Assembly (NCBI GenBank): GCA_009664345.1
Contig: CP043547.1
Location: 372,001 to 436,000 of the forward strand
Origin: Planctomycetales bacterium 10988
GTDB taxonomy: Bacteria > Planctomycetota > Planctomycetia > Pirellulales > Pb10988
Direction: 5' to 3'
DNA: 64,000 nt
Positions 42,242 to 53,300 of this stretch are shown here, in pieces (position 1 is the first letter of the stretch; each line of letters starts with the position of its first letter). The position numbers were made by a program, and so were the translations under genes. The notes beneath the pieces are model-generated. The model was not told the DNA's origin. It searched no databases and saw only the letters and a list, made by a program, of their open reading frames with translations.

Positions 42242-43075
42242 CTAATAGAACTCCACAACTATTGTCCTTGCCGAATCCTCCACGATTCTCACTTTCGTGA
42301 AGCCATGCTTCCTAGCCATGTGCCCCGTAAACGTGCGAAAGGCTGCCTCGTTTTCGGGGACCCCTGATTGGACAGCACGTCGGAAGGCATCGTAATTCGA
42401 TGACAAGTCACCGCCTCCGAACCAATTCCCCCTAATCCCCTTGACATTGCTGCCGTCTCGGGTAAGGACGGTTTCGCCGGGTTGAAGTTGACCGGCTGCG
42501 ATGAAGGCTTGCCGGGTCTCGCTCCAGAAAGGATGCGTGACGGTGCAACCGATCGGCTCGGTTTGGCCTTCGACGTTCACATCAATCGCCGCTTGGTCGG
42601 TGCCATGGACGAACTTGCCGGTGACGACATTGCCCGGCGGAGGATCTATTTCCGGACAGGGTTCAATGCTGAGGACTTTGGCATTTCCCTTGGCGCCCAA
42701 CTCGGCCATGTCGAGGTGAACAAAGCCGTTGACGGTGGCTTGGTGATGCTCGATCCAAATCAGCGGGCGAAGGAGGGTGATGTCCAGCACATGCCCACTT
42801 TCCTTCGGCAGTTGCAGTTGCAGCTTCCGCCACGTCGCCGGATCGGGATCGATGAAAGCCGCCCGCTCGGCCTCAGAAACTTCCGGATTGCGGCCCAAAA
42901 CCCGCTCGCCCACCTGAACATCGACAATCGGGGTGCGGATGAAATCTGGCTGAGTAGATTCTGTTTCACTTGGAACCGTTTGGGAAGCGAAGGAGTTTTC
43001 CGTCATTCCTTGCCCGGAAGGGAGAATCACCTGCCAAAGGCTCCATCCCGCTACCAACAGACAAACCCCCATCAA
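42242..43075 (-). CDS. Membrane-anchored HINT-like protein with a short toxin tip
   Basis: 277 residues; the first good ATG is one codon inside the listed frame. A hydrophobic N-terminus (GVCLLVAGWSLWQVILPSG) would anchor it in the membrane. Residues 50-210 match the pretoxin HINT type (VDVQVGERVLGRNPEVSEAE, WIEHHQATVNGFVHLDMAEL, CTVTHPFWSETRQAFIAAGQ with the TxxH block). The starting Cys of active HINT domains (CFVAGTPV type) is absent, and the C-terminal VHN end is replaced after LTRDGS by a 65-residue tip (GNWFGGGDLSSNYDAFRRAV, HGFTKVRIVEDSARTIVVEF). It cannot splice by the normal mechanism and may simply display the tip. Confidence 0.65.
   Translation of the reverse strand: MMGVCLLVAGWSLWQVILPSGQGMTENSFASQTVPSETESTQPDFIRTPIVDVQVGERVLGRNPEVSEAERAAFIDPDPATWRKLQLQLPKESGHVLDITLLRPLIWIEHHQATVNGFVHLDMAELGAKGNAKVLSIEPCPEIDPPPGNVVTGKFVHGTDQAAIDVNVEGQTEPIGCTVTHPFWSETRQAFIAAGQLQPGETVLTRDGSNVKGIRGNWFGGGDLSSNYDAFRRAVQSGVPENEAAFRTFTGHMARKHGFTKVRIVEDSARTIVVEFY
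42425..42640. repeat. HINT core DNA repeat (copies at 42425-42640, 41753-41850, 40450-40640)
   Basis: Three minus-strand copies of the same HINT DNA, with about 90-190 bases of close match, are followed by different sequences. This mirrors the RHS core repeat of the left array and is the likely crossover region for tip exchange. Confidence 0.75.
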
Positions 43076-43149
43076 GCCATAGCGTAATTCTCAATCATCA
43101 GTATCCCTTGCTTTTCTTTTTATAGTTCATGATTGCCGTGTTCCTTGCT

Positions 43150-44065
43150 TTAGTTTGCCTGCGGCATCAACGGCCGCTTACGGGCATCCGACTTCCGCTT
43201 TTTGGAAGAGTACTTGAACACCACCCCAGCAAAGAGAGTCGCCACCAGGGCTAAACCGGTATGGAACGTCCGAGAATAATCGGGTTCTTCTTTGATATCG
43301 CCGGTTGGCACTTCCGACCGGGCCTCCAGCAGGACTTCCGAAAGTCGCCGATTCGGCTGATCGACCGTAACATCTGCGTAGAAACAGAGCGGTCTGTTTC
43401 TAAGAATAGGCAGAGGAGGAATCTCCCCAGTAGTATCTGCTTTTCTGGCTACCAAGGTCGCAAGATCGCCTGCTGGTCCTCTCGATAGACGCGATAGAAC
43501 TCTCCCAGCTCCGAATGCGGCGAGGGGGGAGAAGTTAAAGGCGGCGGCCACCCCTTCTTCGAAGGTGAATTCATCACCATAAAAGGAATCAACAATATCC
43601 GAGCCGGTGTCGTAGACGCCATAAGCCGCAGAGGCTACGTCATAAGCGAGAATGCTTCCCCCAATGATTCTCCCTGCGAGAGACGCACCTCCAAGCAGGG
43701 CCCCTGCCCCAAAGGAAAGGGCAATTTGTCCGGCGATCCCTACTCCGAGTCCAGCATAGTAGGAATAGGAGTTGGTGTTTACCTCCCAGCCAAGATATTC
43801 TCTCCCATAGCCGGTAAAGTCGACCGAATCGAACACCCCGGCTGCAAAGTGGTTGGCAAAGCCAGGTAGGTCTGCGACCGTATAGACATAGCTCCCGTCA
43901 TTGATCGGGTCATTGGTAGAATAACGGTAAAGATTTGCCTCATTGTTGGTATATCCCTGGACATCTTCGGAGAGATAACGTTGCGTGCTCGGATCATACC
44001 AACGAGCACGATAATCATAGAACAGGTCTTCGTTAGAACATATTCTAGCTGAAAGATAGAAGTAG
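43150..44065 (-). pseudogene. Displaced RHS core fragment with C-terminal membrane segment
   Basis: The frame is open from about 44065 without a start. YDYRARWYDPSTQRYLSEDV and NEANLYRYSTNDPINDGSYV are RHS core sequence similar to residues of the giant protein (YDYRARWYDPATQRFLSEDP). From GTG 43836 onward come Gly/Ala-rich hydrophobic stretches (GLGVGIAGQIALSFGAGALL), a Pro-rich segment, a membrane helix (TGLALVATLFAGVVFKY) and a basic end. It encodes no toxin-like tip itself; the HINT protein gene follows 75 bases later. It appears to be a former RHS 3' end pushed downstream by insertion of a new tip. Confidence 0.65.
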
Positions 44066-44074
44066 TTTTACTTA

Positions 44075-44302
44075 CTACTGTTTGCTCTTAGTACGTAAAA
44101 ATTCTAAAACTTTTTCGATACAGAAAGCTATCATAACGAGGAGTAGCACAGGCCAGAACAATACGAAAAGATGAGCCCGGGACATAAGTGAAAAAAAACC
44201 GAGATTTTTTCCTTGCCATATATAATAGAAAATAACACTGATACTCCACCCAAGCAGCCACCACATCGTAAAAAGGATCATATAGCAATCATGGTGTGTC
44301 AT
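44075..44302 (-). CDS. Small two-helix membrane protein; candidate immunity to the giant RHS tip
   Basis: 75 residues from ATG 44302, four bases after the giant gene's stop (a TTG at 44314 would overlap it). Two membrane helices: MILFTMWWLLGWSISVIFYY and LFVLFWPVLLLVMIAFCIEK, with short basic ends. A gene right behind an RHS tip is normally its immunity gene. Membrane immunity proteins usually face pore-forming or membrane-active toxins, which does not fit the ADP-ribosyltransferase-like tip upstream, although that chain ends in a hydrophobic segment as well. Confidence 0.6.
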   Translation of the reverse strand: MTHHDCYMILFTMWWLLGWSISVIFYYIWQGKNLGFFSLMSRAHLFVLFWPVLLLVMIAFCIEKVLEFLRTKSKQ

Positions 44303-44306
44303 ACTT

Positions 44307-47300
44307 TCAACCAAAGTAGTAACGAATAATAGAGGAGGTAGACATATAACTTACATATGATACCCAACCCCAGAGAACAGTTGATTCCGCCGCCCAAGCA
44401 GCATGGATACCTGCAGATGCTCGATAAGATTCTACAGAATATTTTTTCAAGTTTGCGATTCGTGTTCCACCTATTATTAAGAATTCGTTCTCCGGAACAT
44501 TTATAGATTTTTGTAAAGTACTCCTAGGAACTTGAAACTGAGCAATCAGACCTTGAGACCTTCTTGTAAAATGTTTTGCAACAAGTGGAACTTTGGTCAC
44601 AGATACATAGGGGGACGGAGGATTTGTGCTCGTAAAAGTATGGTATGCACGCATAAGGGGCGTATTATATCCTTCAACCCCTTTTCGCATTGCGTAACTG
44701 ATTAGAGTCTCTGCCTCTATTAACTCCGCAAATTCTTCTTTCGACATCCCTCTTAACACAGTTATCATCTCATCACTAGATCTAAATAAATGAGAACGAC
44801 CTAGAAGTTTAAAAACATGATTTGTCGTGCTTCCTATGTATGGTTTGAGAGTTCTGGTGATAGCCTGCCCACCTAGCCCCCCCAGATAGATACCTCCACC
44901 AAATGTGGTTGATAAGAACAATTGTTGAGGATCTAATTTTTTCTTAAATCCCGTAGCTAGCAAAGCTAATTGTCCGCTTAAATCTTCCACTCCTCCAGCC
45001 ATAGCCCATAACAGTACTCTTGGGATACCCAATGAAGCCCCCCCTGCTAAGGTACCTGTAGCAACTACTCCACCGATACCTCCATAGATCCCTCCTGCTA
45101 TCAGTCCTTCGTCATAACCTACGTAGTTAATGTCACTGCCTGGTGTTAGCAGGCCTCCATTATAAGCTGCATAGCTTCCACTACCTATGGCGGCTCCAGA
45201 AATTCCTCCAGCGAAGAGTAGGACCCCAATTGGTGTCCCCGCTCCAGCCGAATCAATCGTCAATCCAATACCAGCCCCAATTAAAGTTCCACTCAATCCG
45301 CCAAACAAAGCACGATCCCACCAGTTTTCAGCATTTCCGGTAAAGGCTCCATAGGCAAAGCCTCCTATAAACCCTCCCGCTGCTCCAATTGTAGTAGCAA
45401 CTAGTTGCCCACTGGGGTCGGTGAAGTTGACCGGGTTGTTAAACGCGTATCGGTACAGATTAGTATCGCCAGCGGCATAGCCGAGTGGGTCTTCGGAGAG
45501 GAAGCGTTGGGTGGCTGGATCGTACCAACGAGCACGATAATCGTAGAGTTGCAGTTCGGGGTCCCAAGTTCGGCCCGTATAAAGATGCGTGAATTCGAGA
45601 TCCGTATCTAACAAAAACGGAGCATAATCGCTTGGATCGTTGTCGAGCTCGGATTCAAAATAGGCTGTGAGTAAATCATATCGACGGACCTCAATCGGAC
45701 GTCCAAAGAGGTCATAACGAAACTCTCTCAAAATCGTCGGGGCTTCAAACGCATTATGGAAGCCTTCATAAAGCGGATGACCTACCACGAGGTCAGAAGG
45801 TTTTTCTAAGGCCCCTTGACGAAAACCAAACAAGAATCGGGTAGAATTTTGATGATCATTGACAACCCAAAGCACTCGCTCTGTAGCTGAGAAGTCGATT
45901 ACATCCACAGCTAACAGTTGATCAACCTGCGGCCCCCAGAGATTTCGACGTTGCAACACGCCCTGGCCGTTTAGCTCTTGGACGATTTGACCACGATCGT
46001 AGACATAGCGGACCGAGTGGATAACCGGTGCTTCAGCAGTTGTCAGATCACGGGTTTCTTGACCAATCCGTTGCCCAAATGGATTATAAAAATTGACGAT
46101 CTCTTTTTCCCAGTCGGTTTTTGATGCAGGGGAAGATTCACGTATTTTAACCAACCGATTATGATGATCCCAAGTGTACTCTGTGAGGGCGGGTAACTCT
46201 TGGCGAACAATATGAATAGAGAACTCACCGAATCCCTGTGCGGAAATAGTAAGTTGATCTTCAAGAATCGTATAGGTCCCAAGAATTTCCCAGCCATCGT
46301 GGGGAGAAATTACCTGATTTGAATATTGGAGATCAGTTCGATGAACAGCTTGATCCTGGAAATCATCGCTATAACGTGGTAGATGACTAGCGGAAATAGA
46401 AGCAATCTGATAGTTGCCGTCTTTAATAGTAAAACCGCTGTCGTGTGTATAAATGGTATTATGCTTATACTTGACAGCAATTTGATAATTCCCGGCAGGA
46501 AGATCAACGGTGTATCGCCAGCCTTCGCCATCGCTATATTTGTCAACCCCTTCCGGCAGAGGCGATTGGATATCTGTAACAATTGTTGATTCGGTCTGAT
46601 TATATTCCTCTAACACACTCTCTAGGATTTCTCTTTTGGTTATATTTCCTTCCCCGTCGTGGGAGTAGAAATAAATCCCATCGGTGAGGATACGATTATG
46701 ATCAAGGAAAGTAACATGATTATCCAAACGATCACTACTACTATTTCCATTAGTATTCGTTTCTGTGGAAGATGCGTTTGAACCATCGGAATAATTACTG
46801 GTATTTTCTACCTGCCCAATCACGTCATATTGGAAGTGTTGTACAGAGTTAAGTGCAAATAAATTATAATTTTGATGATTGGAGCTGAGTTCTGAGAAAA
46901 CCTCAATTCTTGGAATTGCATAAGCCGGCTGAACGGTGGAATAGTTCGACTTAACAATCCGGCTGAGATCATCGTATTCAAATTTAAATCCTGCAATTAA
47001 AGGATTTAAATGGTCGTAGGACGAATCAACCACATGTCGTAAAGTTTCTAGCAGGCGAGGATTCGTTTCAGAATATTCATAGCTAGAATTGAAGACTGGT
47101 TTTCCATCCTCATGTCTGGTAATCGATTCAAATTTTCCATCACGTCGATATTCAAAATCAATGGATTTTGTTGGGACGCCAGAGCCTGATTGAGTGATAT
47201 TAACGATTTGATTCAAATTATTGACATCGTAACTCGTGATTGCAGTATCGTTGGAGTAAGTGACTTCTTTTAAAATACCGTCGTCATAATATTGATAGTT

Positions 47301-50300
47301 CAGTTGAACCGCTAATCCTCCGAGAGATTGATCATCCTGTCGCTTGACGAATTCCAAGGTATCGACGTCGAAATAGTCGTAGGTATACGCCGTATTTTCA
47401 TTTTTGGCAGATGCTAATTGCCCTCCTAAGTTAAATTCGTAGGCAACGTCCGGATCTTCAAACTCCCCGAGATCGTTTTCACTTGTTCGCCAGTATTCTT
47501 GACGGACACGGCCGGAAGCATCATGAGTGTATTCAATAAGACGACCATTGCGATCGGTGTAAACACTTACTGCACCAAGTAGATTATAATCCCAAACTCG
47601 TTTGTATTCGACTGCGTCAACAGTAATCGTTTCGGATGCCTTCTGTCCTCGAAAATTAAATTCGCTGGTGGTAATATTGCCGTCTTGATCGGTAAATGTC
47701 GACTTATTGGATGTAATGTCAAAATTTTGTTCAGAGATTGTGACTTTCTCTAAGCTATCTGGTTTTGATTGATAAGTTGTAATGTGTTGGCCAAGATTGG
47801 TATAGTCATAAGACATGACACTCAAAGGAGTTGTTTGTTGAGCTATACGGCCCGTTAAATCATAATCGGTTTTGGTTGTGATTCCCAAAGAATCCGTCAC
47901 TTCGTACGGTCGATTGATATTGTCAAACTTGGTAGATGTTGTCGACCAAGTATTGTCATCTAGAAGTTGCTTGGTCTTTTTAAGATTCCCTGACACGTCA
48001 TAAGTGTTAACCAGCGTAACTATTTCTGCTGTTGTTCCTTCAACGTCAGGTTCTTGGATTGAGAGTAGTAAATGAAGATTGTTATATTGATACGTTGTTT
48101 CCTGATTCTCTTGATCAATTGTTTTAACAACATTTCCAAAGGCATCGTATTCAATCTTTGTGGAAGTTTGATCTGCGTATATTACTTCCTTAACTTGATC
48201 ATACAGGTCGTATTTAACAATCGTTTTGCGATATAGTGGATCCGTGGTAATGACAGTTCCCAACTCTTTATTTCCATCCACATCTTTATCGTAACTAATA
48301 GTAGTTATGACAGAATTTGATGTGTTGGATGAGATTGGGTTTCCATCCTTATCATAGATAGTTTCTATGTCAGGTTCGTGGATTTCAATGACTCTGCCCA
48401 GGTAATCCAATTTCTTTGTAGTAGTTAATCCGTACTGATTCGTGATGGTCTCTTCTCGATCTGCCAAGTCATAGGCATATGTAATTTGACCACCATCTGG
48501 AAATGTTACGTAATGAATCCGACCAAGTTCGTCATATGCGGTGAGCGTCTGATTGAGAGCCGCATCTGTGTGGACTACGATTCCTTCGGAATCGCTGTAG
48601 TCGTAGGAAGACGTAATTACTCCAAATGAATTCGTAATCGTAATTAATCTGTCGAGATTATCATAAACGTAAGTAGTTGTCGAACTACTTGGATTAGAGG
48701 TTTCCTTCAAGTTCCCATCTGCATAGTACTCGTACGTAGTAGTTTCCCGTCCAGTCACTATGGCAATATTGATTGAACCAAATTGAGAGAGTGCAATTCG
48801 TTGTTGTTCTAAATTATTTAGAGCCCACTCGATCGAAGGACCCGCGTGAGGATCAACTTGTTTGGTTACTCGATGACGAGAATCATAATAAAACTCTGTG
48901 GAATATTTGGGGGTACCAGTAGAGTTGGGGGCATTTAAATCGGGGGCGTATTCAGCATTTTGAGAGTCATAACGACGCTTTAAGTTTCCAGTGGCATCAT
49001 ACTCAAAGACCGTAACGGGGCGAGTCGCTTCCAAAGTTTCGGGGTCAAGTACAACTGTAGGACCAGTGACTTGAATCAGTAAGCCACGCTCGTCGTATTT
49101 GTATTCCGTTTCATTTGGGAAAGGGTTCGGAAGATTATCAAAGATTCCATCCGTGATAAATGTCGAAGGATGGATTTCATGTTCTAAATTTCCTTCTAAG
49201 TCATAAAGATATTCACTGACAATAGTGTCTAAGGGGCTTAAAGGTTCTGAGGTCGGACGAGTTTCCTTCCATAGACGATTTCGGTCATCGTACTCATAAC
49301 TAAATTCATAACCTCGCTCGTCAATATATTTCTCAATTTGTCCGCCGGGTTTGTAAAGGTACTGTTCATGCAGGTAATTATTAAGGGCTCCATTAGGTTC
49401 TGAATCAGGATCGAGGTATCCTTGACCTGAATCCGCATTTGGTTGGATTCTATAGACCAATCTATCGAGATCGTCGTAGATATAAGTCCAAACCGCGCCT
49501 AAAGGATCTGTTTCTGTACGCAGGTTACGATTGTCATCATAGGTAAAACTCGTGGTTTGTTCGCTCGCTGTACCAACGGCCTCAACGATTGATTTGACTA
49601 ATCCAACATGGGGTTCGAGTGTGCTAGAATCACTGGGTTCATAGTATATCCACTCGGTTAGCACCCCACGTTCGTCTGTTTGTGTTTTGACTAACCCACC
49701 AGGAAGGTCTTTTATACTTGAGGGCGGATCTGAGTAAGTGTAAGAAACGGTAATTGTTGTAGAATCTATCACATCGGTAGTTATCGTTTCGACATTTTCG
49801 TTGGCATCTAATCCGTAAGTGGTTTCATTCTCAAGAGGGTCAATGTATTTCGTGACTTGACTAAAGTTGGAATCGTAAATCCAGGATTCTGTTGTTTCAT
49901 CTTGATAGAAAATTCCCGTTGTATTTCCATTGACATCATAGGCATATAGAGTTTCTAATCTCCGATCAAAATCTCGTATACCTCCTCCACCTTGAGGTTC
50001 AATCATTAATTCTAGCAGACCATGAGGATTGTTCTTTCGCTCGTATTGCCAAACATGGTGGAGAGGATCGGCATAGGCAGTTAAGTACCCATAGCGATCG
50101 AGTTGATAAAAGTGCGTATTGCCTTTGGCGGTGGCATAGGTTGCTTTCATACCTACGAGTTGGTCGCCAGGGTCTTGTTGGTAATCCACTTCAGGATTGA
50201 TAGAAACGGAATAGTTTTCAACGGTCTCGGTGGGGTCTTCAGGATCGACCAGCCCATCCAGAAGCATCGGCACTATCGACCAGTGTTCGTCGCCTTCGTA

Positions 50301-53300
50301 GTCGGCGTGAACTACTTTGACAATTCTTTTGAAATCGGAATTGTAAGAAAATGTTGTGATATGCTCGTTCGGGTCCGTATAGGAAGTAAGACCATAGCTT
50401 CCAAAATTAAAAATATGTTCTGGTGAATCTGAATCAGAGTCTGGCTTTGGAAGCGTGATCGTGATACTGCTAGAAGTGTGATCGAATTCCGTGACTCGCC
50501 CTGCAAAGTCTTTGATTTCGATCAGCTTCAGCTCTTCAATATCCACTTCCGCTTCTGGATCTTCCGGCTCTTCGTAAATATATTCTGTTGTCAAGCCACC
50601 TTGTTCGATGATGGCTTCAAGTCGTCCATAATCATCATACTGCAATTGGGTTTGGTTATCATTTCGATCTTGGATAGTTTGAAGTAAACCCGAGGCAGTA
50701 AATAAATATTCAGTGCCATACTTTGAGGTCAAGGTATGGAAGGAGAGTGGAAGTTCGGCTCCCTCTTCGAAGAAATCTGTCTTCGCTTCATCTCTTACAT
50801 CATATTCGAGCGTCGAGAAGGAGCCATCTGGTGTCTCATAATCCCAGCCACTCACGACCATCACGGCGTCAGCGACGGTAATAGCTCCTGAACTTCCTTG
50901 AAGTTTGATTTCGATCTGGTCGCCCGTTAAGACGAAGAAACCAAGACTTCGCCATCGGATATTCTCATGAAGGACTTCACCGGGGCTATACTGTTGGTTG
51001 ATGCTAATCGAGATAAAATCTTCATCTTCTGTTTCAGATGGATCTGGGTCCGTAGCAGCTTCTTCAGGTTCGAACGTATTGTAAAATTCCACCCCATAGA
51101 GTTCGTAAACTGCCGCATCAGTACGGTCAGGTCCTTCCGTCCAAGTCACAAAGATTTGATAGAGGTTCTCTTGATCGAGGTCCGTAAATTTCCAAGTAGC
51201 AAAATCCTCAATATCGCTGTTTACGTACCGATATCCATGTCGACCATTATTAGCGGACGTCCCGTTATAAATAAATTCGGGGTCTTCTGGTTCCTCTTTC
51301 TCCGGCTCTTCGTAGGAAATACCTGAGGTTGAATTGGTAGTTGAGCTGGGATTAGTAATATCAGCAATCAAAACCTCGGAGTTTTCTCCGATACTCGACT
51401 CAAACCAAGCCGAACTATTATCCCCTCGAATCAATGCTGCCCCGCTTTCTGTAGCAAGCCCCTGTTCGGCAAGGGCAAAGTCAGTCCCGTCGCTGAGAAC
51501 GAGTTGGTCAAGTTGCGAAACCCAAAAACCTTGGCCGAAGGGACTATCGAGGCGATTGTGAATTTCTAAACTTCCACGAATCGTTCGAGTAACGGACTTT
51601 CCTTCCGAGTCCTCTAATGTGCCGGTGAGTTGCACAACATATTCGTAATGTCCCGTCTCAAACTCACTGGCATCTACAGGAACCACAAACCATCCGATAG
51701 TGTCCTCTTCTAAAGAAGAAACATCGTAGATGATTTGATTTCCTTCGGTAAATTCAAAGACTTGATCACCGAGCGTAATCGTCGCTGAAACTTGTTGCAC
51801 ACCTGATGGTAGTTGGGTGCCTACGGCAATAAGAGGGGATTGATTTTCCGTTCCGTAGTAAACCGGTAATTTGGGATCAGCACTCCAGTAAAGAGTAACT
51901 TCTCCATCCAGTAAATCGACATCAATCACATCGGTAGAGATCGAGGCTTTCGTTTGACCGGTACTTTCCACATCAACGTTATTGCTTAAAGCCGGGGCAA
52001 TGCCATCATCGTCAAACAAAGTAATCGTTGCGGTCCGCTGCTGACCAGTCTCGGAAGTATCAGGAGGGAGAGAAGAAGCATCACCTTCGGGATCGATGAA
52101 AAGTTGTCGATAAACTTCTCCATCCAATGCAGGGTTTAAAAGCCTTATTGTCAGCTCTCGATCCCACTCGACTAAATCGTTATTTGCCGGGGTGATGTGA
52201 ATTCTGACAGAAGAAATGACATCTTCCAAAGTGATGGAACCGGTTGCAGGCTCGCGAATGATGTCCGTCGCCAGGTTTCCATCCTCATCAACAATTTCGT
52301 AACCAACCGCCAAGGAACCTTCTGTGTTCTTTTCTCCACGGCTGATTACAAAAGCAGCTCCATCGAGCGGCTCGTCTTCATCACCTTCTTGAGCATAAAG
52401 GTCCGTTGCCACGACGGTGGGTTGATAGAAGTTGATATAGTCGCTCGCCTGAGCAAAAAGAGTCAATGTCCCACTTGCTGTTACTGGATCATTACTATAA
52501 CCGTAGTAACCATTTCCGAAGGATTCTGTGGCATGTTCAGCATAGATGCGAAGGATTGCCGACGGATCATATTCAGAAAATTGAAGTCCTTCGACATAAA
52601 GGGTAGTGGTATCAAGGGCGATTTCCGTCCCCCCACTGATAACTTCAGTTTCTTTATTTTCCTCCAGCCAAACCCGCAAATTTGAGCTAAACCAGGCATA
52701 AAAATTAATATCTGCTTCACTATCGGAGACAAGATCAATAGAAATAGGGATCAAATCGTCTTCATTAGTAACATGGGTTTCTAAATAATCAGGCACACCA
52801 TTTTCATTGTCATCATCATTATTAAATAAAATTAAAGCCTCCGCTGAGACCTGATCGCTTCCACTCGGATCGGTAGCATCGACAGTAACAACATTTAATA
52901 TTAAAGTACAATCCCCAGGAATGAAACTAAGTGGCGTTCCGTCGTCACCGTCGTCCACATCATTATGGCTGGTAGTAATCCAAGTGCCACAATCACAGGA
53001 TGTAGTACCGCTAGAGCTCGAAAGAACTGACTGCTGGGCACTCGTTTGCAGAGAGGCACTTTGTTGTGAGAAAGAACCTAGGGGCGCACTCTGTGGCATT
53101 GCAGCTTCCTCGCCCATAGGCAGAATGAATGCAAACCCAACCGAGCCAGGAATCTCTCCGCTATTTCCAAACCCAGGGACGACAATCGCATTACCATCGT
53201 AATCAAACTCTTGCATTGGATCGCTCCAAGCTAGAAGAGACCGAAATTCGTAACTCCCACTTTGAGGCAAACGAAATTCGGCCAATTCCGACTCAGAAGT

